NCBI GenBank assembly: GCA_035529715.1
Contig: DATKWF010000024.1
Location: forward strand, 1 to 15,133
DNA: 15,133 nucleotides
Direction of reading: 5' to 3'
Origin: DATKWF01 sp035529715
Lineage (GTDB): Bacteria > Chloroflexota > Dehalococcoidia > Dehalococcoidales > RBG-16-60-22
Program-made: the position numbers and the translations under genes
Shown: positions 6,741 to 13,287 of the stretch, piece after piece
Layout of the letters: the number at the start of each line of letters is the position of its first letter
Position numbering within the stretch: position 1 is the first letter of the stretch
Notes under the pieces: model-generated
Seen by the model: only the letters and a program-made list of their open reading frames with translations
Database searches by the model: none
What the model was told of the DNA's origin: nothing

Positions 6741-7304
6741 ATAATCAAACAGCTGCGTGTTAACGAAAGGATAAGAGCTCAAGAGGTTAGACTCGTGGGG
6801 GAAAAGGGGGAGCAGTTAGGCGTTATGCCCTTGAGCCAGGCACAGGAGACCGCCAGGAAACATAACCTTGACCTGGTCGAGGTAGCTCCTACTGCAGCAC
6901 CGCCGGTATGCCGCCTTCTTGACTATGGTAAGTATAAATACGAGCAAGCCAAGAAGGAACAGGAAGCCAGGAAAAGCCAGAAGGCTCCACTACTAAGAGA
7001 GGTTCGCCTGCGCCCCAAGATTGGTAACCATGACTTTGAGGCTAAAGCCAGGGTCGCCCGGAAACTGTTGACTGACGGGGCAAAGGTTAAAACAACGATA
7101 CTGTTTAGAGGGCGCGAAATTACGCATCCCGAGCTTGGCTGGAAGCTACTTCAGAGGATGTCAGAGACACTAAAGGATGTGGCTTCTCTCGACAGGCAGC
7201 CAGTAATGCTGGGGAAACAGCTGAATATAATCCTGGCCCCGATAGCCACCTCAAAAGACAAAATAAAAGAAGAGATAAAGGAAACTCAGAATGCCAAAAC
7301 TTAA
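6741..7304 (+). CDS. infC: Translation initiation factor IF-3, probable ATA/ATC start
   Basis: IF3 binds the 30S subunit, prevents premature 50S joining and checks the start codon-initiator tRNA pairing. The product, about 187 residues, has the N-domain signature LRVNERIRAQEVRLVGEKGEQLGVMP, split here as LRVNERIRAQEVRLVG and then GEQLGVMP, followed by DYGKYKYEQ at the linker and the C-domain IGNHDFEAKARVARKLL. The frame is open from 6696, but it contains no ATG, GTG or TTG before GTG 6795, which would delete the conserved LRVNERIRAQEVRL segment. A strong AGGAGGT at 6724-6730 points to ATA 6741 or ATC 6744 as the start, in line with the rare infC start codons known in other bacteria. The 3' end overlaps rpmI by 14 bases. 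The product is certain; the exact start is not. Confidence 0.95.
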   Translation: MIKQLRVNERIRAQEVRLVGEKGEQLGVMPLSQAQETARKHNLDLVEVAPTAAPPVCRLLDYGKYKYEQAKKEQEARKSQKAPLLREVRLRPKIGNHDFEAKARVARKLLTDGAKVKTTILFRGREITHPELGWKLLQRMSETLKDVASLDRQPVMLGKQLNIILAPIATSKDKIKEEIKETQNAKT

Positions 7305-7494
7305 AACGCATAAAGGCGCTCAAAGCCGTTTCCATATTACCGGGAGTGGCAAAATCATGCGGGTTAAGGGTCCGAAAAGCCACCTGCGCCGTCGCAAAGC
7401 GAAGCGCACCAAGAGCCTTTTTGATGAAAAAATAGCTCTGCACCCGGCTGACAGAACCAGGATAAAAAGACTTATACCCTACGGAGTGGGTTAA
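7291..7494 (+). CDS. rpmI: 50S ribosomal protein L35
   Basis: This 67-residue, very basic protein has the L35 pattern MPKLKTHKGAQSRFHITGSG, then KIMR, RRRKAKRT and the C-terminal RIKRLIPYG. It is a component of the large ribosomal subunit. The ATG at 7291 overlaps the last codons of infC, and an AAGGAAA sequence just upstream, inside infC, serves as the ribosome binding site, so the two genes are probably translationally coupled. The order infC-rpmI-rplT is nearly universal in bacteria. Length is normal. Confidence 0.98.
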   Translation: MPKLKTHKGAQSRFHITGSGKIMRVKGPKSHLRRRKAKRTKSLFDEKIALHPADRTRIKRLIPYGVG

Positions 7495-7510
7495 CTAGGA
7501 GGAGCTGAAC

Positions 7511-7870
7511 TTGCCACGAGTAAAAAGAGGCGTAACCGCCCACCGCCGACATAAAAAAGTGCTGGCCATGACCAAAGGGCAGCGCGCAACCAAACACTCC
7601 CTTTATCGCCGGGCTCATGAGGCTATGCTTAAATCGCTAAGCTATGCCTACAGCCACCGCCGTGAGCGAAAGGGCGACATGAGGCGACTGTGGATTTTGC
7701 GGATTAGTGCCGCTAGCCGGGCTCTGGGATTGAACTATGGCCAGTTCATGGAGGGCTTGAAAAAGTCAGGAGTTGAAATCGACCGCAAGATGCTAGCCGA
7801 TATGGCAGTCAGGGATCCCAAAGCTTTCGCCAGCCTGACAACGACAGCTAAAGAGAAAACCCCAACTTAG
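7511..7870 (+). CDS. rplT: 50S ribosomal protein L20
   Basis: L20 binds 23S rRNA early in large-subunit assembly and in several bacteria represses its own operon. The 119-residue product starts MPRVKRGVTAHRRHKKVL and contains RRLWILRISAASRALGLNYGQF, split as RRLWILRISAA and LNYGQF, all typical; length is normal. The start is TTG at 7511, nine bases after GGAGG within AGGAGGAGC. It follows rpmI by 16 bases and is closed by an intrinsic terminator at 7903-7938. The leader in front of infC is too short for a Bacillus-type L20 control region, so any L20 feedback would need another site. Confidence 0.98.
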   Translation: MPRVKRGVTAHRRHKKVLAMTKGQRATKHSLYRRAHEAMLKSLSYAYSHRRERKGDMRRLWILRISAASRALGLNYGQFMEGLKKSGVEIDRKMLADMAVRDPKAFASLTTTAKEKTPT

Positions 7871-7902
7871 CCAGGGAACTATCCATACCCAGCTTTACCC
7901 GC

Positions 7903-7938
7903 TCCCCTCCCCTAATAAAGGCGAGGGGAAAATTTTTT
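7903..7938 (+). terminator. Intrinsic terminator after rplT
   Basis: TCCCCTC (7903-7909) pairs with GAGGGGA (7923-7929). An inner CCT/AGG pairing closes an AATAA loop, and a run of six T follows (7933-7938). It ends the infC-rpmI-rplT transcript. Confidence 0.88.
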
Positions 7939-7993
7939 CCGAGACAATGCCGAACACTGGGATAATGACAGCAATAGTTATAACGAATTTTCC

Positions 7994-8023
7994 TTGACCC
8001 CTTTGCTATTAATAACCTATAAT
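7994..8023 (+). promoter_or_regulatory. Sigma70 promoter of pheST
   Basis: TTGACC at 7994-7999, an 18-base spacer, then a perfect TATAAT at 8018-8023. The leader to the pheS ATG is only about 22 bases, so there is no room for a pheM-type attenuator. Confidence 0.8.
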
Positions 8024-8051
8024 CCAAGACGGTTAAAGCTCAAGGCGAGAG

Positions 8052-9092
8052 ATGTTAAAACAGCTTGAAGAACTAAAACTAAAAGCCCTGCAGGAACTGG
8101 AAAGCATCAACAACACCAAGGAATTAGAATCCTGGCGGGTTCATTACCTGGGGAAGAAAAGTCCTCTAACCGGCATCCTGCGCAGCCTGGCGACTTTACC
8201 TATAGCCGAAAGAAAGAATGTTGGCGCCCGGGCTAATCAGACTAAAACTGAATTAGAGGACAATTTCCAGCAAAAAGAGCAGGCTCTCCGTGAAGTTCAA
8301 CTGACCACACACGCTAAAAAGGAAACCATTGATATTAGTCTGCCAGGTCGCCCACTTCCGACAGGTCGCCTGCACCCAATCACTCAAACTCTCAATGAAA
8401 TATGCGACATATTCATCTCCATGGGCTTCCAGGTTGTGGAGGGACCCGATGTAGAGTGGGACTACTATAATTTTGAGGCATTGAATATCCCTGAAGAACA
8501 CCCTGCCCGTGATACCATGTCAACCTCCTGGGTTGACTCTCAGACAGGTAGTGGCGAAATGACGATGCTACTGCGCACCCACACCACCTCGGTAAGCGCC
8601 AGGACAATTGAGACTATGAAGCCGCCGATAAGGGTAATTGAGCCGGGCAAGGTCTATCGCTATGAAGCCAGTGATGCCACCCACATTCCCATGTTCCATC
8701 AAATTGACGGCGTAGCCGTGGATAAGGACATTACCATGGCCGACCTCAAAGGGACGCTTTACGAGTTTGCCCGACGCTTCTTCGGTGAGGAGAGGAAGGT
8801 GCGCTTCCGCTGCGACTACTTCCCCTTTGTCGAACCCGGCATTGAAATGGCAATAGAATGCCTGGTCTGTAATGGCAAAGGCTGCCGCCTTTGCGGCAAC
8901 AGTGGCTGGATTGAAATACTGGGTGCCGGCATGACTCACCCGCAGGTATTGCAGCGCGGCGGCATTGACCCCGAGGTTTACCAGAGCTTTGCCTTCGGCA
9001 TCGGCATTGAACGCCTGCCCATGCTTCGCTACGGTATTGATGATATCAGGCTATTCTACGGCAGCGACCTTAGATTTCTAAAGCAGTTCTAG
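8052..9092 (+). CDS. pheS: Phenylalanyl-tRNA synthetase alpha subunit
   Basis: PheS carries the class II catalytic core of the (alpha-beta)2 enzyme that charges tRNA-Phe. The 346-residue product has an N-terminal coiled-coil arm that contacts tRNA (about 1-90), GRLHPITQT (106-114), the active-site loop GPDVEWDYYNFEALN (131-145), motif 2 VYRYEASDATHIPMFHQIDG (201-220) and motif 3 FGIGIERLPML (315-325). A CLVC...CRLC knuckle (C270, C273, C278, C281) precedes GWIEILGAGM; many bacterial PheS proteins carry such a Cys4 insertion. The start is ATG 8052 behind AAGGCGAGAG, a modest binding site. pheT begins ten bases after the stop, so the two subunits are co-transcribed. Confidence 0.98.
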   Translation: MLKQLEELKLKALQELESINNTKELESWRVHYLGKKSPLTGILRSLATLPIAERKNVGARANQTKTELEDNFQQKEQALREVQLTTHAKKETIDISLPGRPLPTGRLHPITQTLNEICDIFISMGFQVVEGPDVEWDYYNFEALNIPEEHPARDTMSTSWVDSQTGSGEMTMLLRTHTTSVSARTIETMKPPIRVIEPGKVYRYEASDATHIPMFHQIDGVAVDKDITMADLKGTLYEFARRFFGEERKVRFRCDYFPFVEPGIEMAIECLVCNGKGCRLCGNSGWIEILGAGMTHPQVLQRGGIDPEVYQSFAFGIGIERLPMLRYGIDDIRLFYGSDLRFLKQF

Positions 9093-9102
9093 AGTCGGAG
9101 AA

Positions 9103-11502
9103 ATGAAAGTTCCACTTAAGTGGCTAAAAGAATATGTAGATACCACCCTGCCGGTGGCTGATTTAGCCAGTCGGCTGACTATGGCTGGCATTGAGGCCAA
9201 GAGCATACAGGTCACTGGCGGCAAATGGGAAAATATCTTCGTCGGCCAAATAGTGGCGATTAATCCCCACCCCAATGCCGACCGTCTCACCCTGCCCACC
9301 CTAGATTTGGGCACCGAGCAGGCAACCGTAGTCTGCGGGGCAAACAATCTCAGGATTGGTGATAAGATAGCCTTTGCCCATGTCGGCGCTGAGCTTATTG
9401 ACGGGCACACTGGCCAGCCAGCCATCATGAAAGCAGCCAAGATCCGCGGCGTTGTTTCCAGCGGCATGGTCTGCTCGGAAAAAGAGCTGGGCATATCCGA
9501 TAGCCATGAGGGAATAATGGTCCTGCCGCCGGACGCACCGATAGGCACACCGCTGACCGATTACCTGGGCGACACCATTTTTGACCTGGAGGTAACCCCC
9601 AACCGACCCGACTGCCTCTCGGTAATCGGCATTGCCCGAGAGCTTGCCGCCCTGACCGGTCAGAGCCTGCACCTCCCCGAGGTCAGCTACAAGGAAGCAG
9701 AACCCTCCATAGACCAGCAGATATCGGTGGAGATTGCCGACCCTGACCTGTGCCCCAGATACTGCGCCAGCCTGATCACCGGTATAAAAATAGCTGAGTC
9801 CCCCCAGTGGATGCAGCAGCACCTGCTGGCCTGCGGTATGCGCCCGATTAATAACGTGGTTGATATTACCAACTATGTGATGCTGGAATACGGACAGCCC
9901 CTGCACGCCTTTGATTACAAGAAAATCAAAGATAAGAAGATTATTGTCCGCCGTGCCAGAGCCGGCGAAAAGATAGTTAGTCTGGATGGAGTGGAACGAG
10001 CGCTGACTAAAAATATGCTGGTCATTGCCGATTCAGAGAGGGCGGTGGCTATTGCCGGGGTTATGGGCGGGGCTAACAGTGAAGTTACTGAGGGGACGAC
10101 CTCAATACTGCTTGAATCAGCTAACTTCAAGCCGACAAGCATCCATTATACCGGCAGGCAACTGGTCTTGCCGAGTGAAGCCTGCATGCGATTTGAGCGA
10201 GGAATTCGGCCCGAACTGACAGTGCCAGCCCTCAAGCGTGCCACCCAGTTGATTATACAGCTGGCCGGGGGTACAGCCACCAGGGGTATAGCTGATGCCT
10301 ATCCCGGCAAACAGGAACACAAGCCTATTTCGCTCTCAACCGCAAAGGTGAAACGACTGGTGGGTGTTGAGTTCAGCCTTGACCAGATAGTGAGTGCGCT
10401 GACATCCGTAGGCTTTGATTGTAAACCAGCCGGTTCCGAGGTCTGGGCTACTACTCCTTACTGGCGGAGCGATATAAAGCAGGCAGTCGACCTTGTTGAG
10501 GAGGTAGCCCGCATTATCGGCTATGATAAGATTCCGCTAACCATGCTCAGTCAGCCAATACCCCGACAAAACCCGGAGCCTGCTCTTAACCTTAAACGGA
10601 AAATAAGGGACAGCCTTACTGGCTACGGCTTTCAGGAGGTAATCACCTACTCATTAACCGGCTCGGAAATGTTAAACAAGCTTAAGCCTGAATCTCACGC
10701 CACTGAACCAGTACCCCTTCGCCTGGCTAACCCGATGACTGCCGACCAGGAATACCTTCGCCCCAACCTGCGGGCTAACCTTCTGGCTGCCCTCTCGTCA
10801 AACCGCAGGCACGAGGACGGTGGTATCAGGCTCTTTGAGCTGGGCAAAGTCTATCTGCCCCGGCAGAAGGACCTGCCCGATGAACCCGATGTATTATGTG
10901 GCCTGCTAAGTGGTGCCAGGCTGGAAAAATCGTGGCAGGATGATAACGGATTGCTGGACTTCTTTGATGCCAAGGGAGTAGTGGAAAGTCTGCTTAACCG
11001 GCTGGGGGTAGAAGCCAGCCTTGAACAAAGTGATGACAAAAGCTTGCATCCAGCCAGACAGGCAGCCATAGTTGCTAATGGCGGCAAAGTGGGGGTTGTC
11101 GGTGAAATACACCCCAAAGTACTGGACGCTTTTGACATTTCGGAAACTGCCTGTTTATTTGAAATAAGTGTGGCTGACCTGTTACCCTTTACCACCGGTC
11201 ATAAAATGTTCCAGCCGATACCCCGCTTCCCCGCTATCGTCAGAGACATAGCCCTTATAGTTGATGCTGAGGTGAGTCATAAGCAAATCACCGATATTAT
11301 CCGCAAAGTCTCGCTGGTGAAACAGGTTGCCATTTTTGATGTCTATTCCGGGGAACAGGTGCCAGCGGGCAAGAAATCCCTCGCCTACCGACTCAGCTAC
11401 CAGTCACCGACCCATACCCTGACCGATAAAGAGGTTGATAAGGTCCAGCAGCAAATCCTGAACAGCCTATCCAGAGAACTCGGCGCTACCTTGCGAGGTT
11501 GA
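9103..11502 (+). CDS. pheT: Phenylalanyl-tRNA synthetase beta subunit
   Basis: The beta subunit holds the editing and tRNA-binding modules of PheRS. The 799-residue product is full length. In order, it has the N-terminal MKVPLKWLKEYV, an EMAP/tRNA-binding OB fold (about 40-150, with INPHPNADRL and VVCGANNLRIGDK), the B3/B4 editing domain (about 210-380, with NNVVDITNYVMLEYGQPLHA and GVMGG), the B5 domain (about 400-475, ending DLVEEVARIIGYDKIP), the catalytic-like core, and the C-terminal FDX-ACB anticodon domain (about 706-799, beginning FQPIPRFPAIVRDIAL). The start ATG at 9103 follows CGGAG. pheS lies directly upstream; three hairpins, the last a strong terminator, follow. Confidence 0.98.
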   Translation: MKVPLKWLKEYVDTTLPVADLASRLTMAGIEAKSIQVTGGKWENIFVGQIVAINPHPNADRLTLPTLDLGTEQATVVCGANNLRIGDKIAFAHVGAELIDGHTGQPAIMKAAKIRGVVSSGMVCSEKELGISDSHEGIMVLPPDAPIGTPLTDYLGDTIFDLEVTPNRPDCLSVIGIARELAALTGQSLHLPEVSYKEAEPSIDQQISVEIADPDLCPRYCASLITGIKIAESPQWMQQHLLACGMRPINNVVDITNYVMLEYGQPLHAFDYKKIKDKKIIVRRARAGEKIVSLDGVERALTKNMLVIADSERAVAIAGVMGGANSEVTEGTTSILLESANFKPTSIHYTGRQLVLPSEACMRFERGIRPELTVPALKRATQLIIQLAGGTATRGIADAYPGKQEHKPISLSTAKVKRLVGVEFSLDQIVSALTSVGFDCKPAGSEVWATTPYWRSDIKQAVDLVEEVARIIGYDKIPLTMLSQPIPRQNPEPALNLKRKIRDSLTGYGFQEVITYSLTGSEMLNKLKPESHATEPVPLRLANPMTADQEYLRPNLRANLLAALSSNRRHEDGGIRLFELGKVYLPRQKDLPDEPDVLCGLLSGARLEKSWQDDNGLLDFFDAKGVVESLLNRLGVEASLEQSDDKSLHPARQAAIVANGGKVGVVGEIHPKVLDAFDISETACLFEISVADLLPFTTGHKMFQPIPRFPAIVRDIALIVDAEVSHKQITDIIRKVSLVKQVAIFDVYSGEQVPAGKKSLAYRLSYQSPTHTLTDKEVDKVQQQILNSLSRELGATLRG

Positions 11503-11522
11503 TACTTCGGTTATTTTACTTC

Positions 11523-11540
11523 GGTCATTCTGGTCATTCT
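11523..11540. repeat. Tandem 9-base direct repeat GGTCATTCT x2
   Basis: Two perfect adjacent copies, just after pheT. A related ACTTCGG also occurs twice nearby (11505-11525). Probably slippage in non-coding DNA. Confidence 0.6.
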
Positions 11541-11557
11541 ATTAAGGAAAGTTAAAA

Positions 11558-11572
11558 AGGGGCGAAGCCCCT
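11558..11572 (+). repeat. GC-rich hairpin, first of a pair
   Basis: AGGGGC, GAA, GCCCCT form a perfect six-pair stem with a three-base loop. No T-run follows (AAATATAC), so it is not a full intrinsic terminator. It closely resembles the hairpin at 11593-11613. Confidence 0.7.
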
Positions 11573-11592
11573 AAATATACTGCAGGAAGTTT

Positions 11593-11616
11593 AAGAGGGG
11601 CGGAGCCCCTCTTTTT
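11593..11616 (+). terminator. GC-rich hairpin with T-run after pheT
   Basis: AAGAGGGGC (11593-11601) pairs perfectly with GCCCCTCTT (11605-11613) around GGA; the T-run is 11612-11616. A likely intrinsic terminator for pheST, though the three-base loop is tight. Confidence 0.75.
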
Positions 11617-11644
11617 ATATAATTCCCCCTCTCCTTTGGCCGAG

Positions 11645-11679
11645 ATGCACGAAAGACAAAACTTTCGTGCATATTTTTT
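11645..11679 (+). terminator. Strong intrinsic terminator, 11 bp stem
   Basis: ATGCACGAAAG (11645-11655) pairs perfectly with CTTTCGTGCAT (11662-11672) around ACAAAA, followed by six T (11674-11679). The T-run lies on the + strand side only, so it stops rightward transcription. Confidence 0.88.
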
Positions 11680-11686
11680 CTCTTGA

Positions 11687-11782
11687 TTTTCCCAAAGAAC
11701 CTTCGAGACCATAACCGAAGAATATAAGAGTTATTGTCAGCGAATAGAGAAGCTAAAAGGAGACGTAGATTCACTTAATTAG
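11687..11782 (+). pseudogene. Possible coding remnant without a start codon
   Basis: The frame is open from just after a TGA at 11684-11686 to TAG 11780-11782. It reads like a protein C-terminus, with TITEEYKSYCQRIEKLKGD, rich in charged and helix-forming residues. There is no ATG, GTG or TTG in it and no ribosome binding site. It could be the tail of a decayed gene or chance. Confidence 0.2.
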
Positions 11783-11825
11783 TCCTTGCCTGGTAAGGAA
11801 CTACAGATAGGGCATACTTAGATTT

Positions 11826-13166
11826 TCAAGGGGCGAAAGGGATAATCCAGATAAATAGCGCCAGGACAAAACAAATTACGAGGGTTATCGCCACAAAAGG
11901 TATGGTATAACTGAAGAATTGCTTCAAACTTACTTTAGCACAGTCCTCTTTTTCACAGCAGTTCATGGCTACGAAAAGGGCTGGGGCGCCGGCTACAGTT
12001 AGATTGCTTCCCAATGTCCCTGCCCATAGTACTAACCACCACAAGGGCCAGGGGTTGATATTGGCTGAGGCGGCAAGGTCTCGGATTATATATAAAAAGG
12101 TGAGGATATAAGCATCATGCTCTATGATGCCCACGATAGGAGCCGTTACCCAGTAAATAAGTGTGGCGCCGCCAATGAAGTTGCTTTGGACATAAGATAC
12201 CATAACATTGGCAATCAGTTTGATTAGTCCCACATGGTTAATCCCACCAACCAGTATGAAAAGCGCTACATAGAATAACAGAGCCCTCCAGTCCAACTCA
12301 CCGATTACTTCCTCAAAGCTGTGATTTCCCAGTTTCTTCTTGAATGTTTCCATTATCAGGACTAATGCAAGCGCCCCGGTAATGGCGATGAATCCCAAAT
12401 GTAAACCGGTAAGCTCACGGAAGGCCATGCCTAGAATAGTGGCACAGAAAACTGCCACTACTACTACAGCAAACTTTTTATTTTTTATATGCTCCATTGG
12501 ATTGGCAACCGCCATTTCTTCAATAGCAGTATTATTAATGGCTCTCCCGGCATACATCTTTCTAAATTTGAACCGATAGAATAAAAAGGCAGTCAGCAGG
12601 TATGTCACGGTCAGGATGATGAAGGAAGAAGGTCTCCCTGCTTGCCAGATGAATTCAGGAAACTCTATTCCAGCAACGGAATGAAGCATTTGAGGTGGCA
12701 GGTCGCCTAGTAATAAGGCAGTGCCCATAAAATTGGCAGACAATCCTATAAAGATAATGAAAGGGAAACAAGCCAGTTTCATTTTTTGGGTGACATGTAG
12801 AACTACAGGCACCATCATCAATATCACGACCACATTGTCCACGAACATAGAAATGAAGGCTGAAATAACCCCCAGAAGGATCAGGAACAGGGCTATATTA
12901 TTACGTGAAACCCTTAGCATAGTTATCGCCAGGTACTGAGGTATCCCCGTTTTACCAAAATAAATGGCGATTATCCAGATACCGAAGAGAATAGCAATGA
13001 CATTCCAGTCTACAAACATAAACGCTTCCGTTTCTCTCATCACGCCGAGCAACACCATCAGCACCACACCGATGATACCGATGCCAGCCCTATCCACCTT
13101 TCCCCAAATAATCAGGCCGATGGTTACAAGGAAGATAATCAAGGCTATTAGCTGTATTGGCTCCAC
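11826..13166 (-). CDS. ArsB/NhaD/SLC13-type (ion transporter superfamily) permease
   Basis: This 446-residue protein has about 11-12 membrane segments in two halves. The first half has the family motif FVDNVVVILMMVPVV (108-122) and GLSANFMGTALLLGD (141-155). The second has IVGIIEHDAYILTF (345-358) and GSNLTVAGAPALFVA (386-400), matching the GSNLTxxGAxAN region of ArsB, NhaD and P-protein relatives. Substrates in the superfamily include arsenite, Na+/H+, citrate and sulfate; none can be chosen here. The loop after the second motif is MNCCEKEDCAK (401-411), with three cysteines where relatives usually have none. The start is GTG at 13166, ten bases behind AGGAG. It lies 121 bases downstream of proS on the same strand, without a clear promoter of its own, and its composition is AT-richer than proS. 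Confidence 0.88.
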   Translation of the reverse strand: MEPIQLIALIIFLVTIGLIIWGKVDRAGIGIIGVVLMVLLGVMRETEAFMFVDWNVIAILFGIWIIAIYFGKTGIPQYLAITMLRVSRNNIALFLILLGVISAFISMFVDNVVVILMMVPVVLHVTQKMKLACFPFIIFIGLSANFMGTALLLGDLPPQMLHSVAGIEFPEFIWQAGRPSSFIILTVTYLLTAFLFYRFKFRKMYAGRAINNTAIEEMAVANPMEHIKNKKFAVVVVAVFCATILGMAFRELTGLHLGFIAITGALALVLIMETFKKKLGNHSFEEVIGELDWRALLFYVALFILVGGINHVGLIKLIANVMVSYVQSNFIGGATLIYWVTAPIVGIIEHDAYILTFLYIIRDLAASANINPWPLWWLVLWAGTLGSNLTVAGAPALFVAMNCCEKEDCAKVSLKQFFSYTIPFVAITLVICFVLALFIWIIPFAP

Positions 13167-13287
13167 AGTTTTAATCTCCTGTTTTTAATCTTCAGATGTT
13201 ATCTCAAGACGTATATTTGCCGCCTCCTCAGTTTGGAGCTGTAAAATCAGGGTGCAACTGAGATAAGTACTAGCCCAAAGTAGATAC

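Larger units (their letters stand above)
11503..11825. other. Convergent intergenic region with three tandem hairpins and no intact gene
   Basis: These 323 bases separate pheT from the convergent transporter gene. They hold a 9-base tandem repeat, two related G+C-rich hairpins, a classical terminator and, beyond it, a coding-like stretch without a start codon (11687-11782). Each is listed separately. No tRNA or intact ORF is supported. Confidence 0.7.

Noticed and set aside
9301..9906. 201-codon open frame on the - strand inside pheT
   Set aside because: It lies wholly within the conserved tRNA-binding and B3/B4 region of pheT, has no recognisable domain and no promoter or binding site; a shadow frame.
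11571..11774. 67-codon - strand frame after pheT
   Set aside because: It runs through the two terminator stems, which explains its palindromic composition; no start signal.
13167..13287. Inverted repeat CTCAGTT...AACTGAG between proS and the transporter as a terminator
   Set aside because: Only seven pairs with a 22-base loop and no T-run on either strand.
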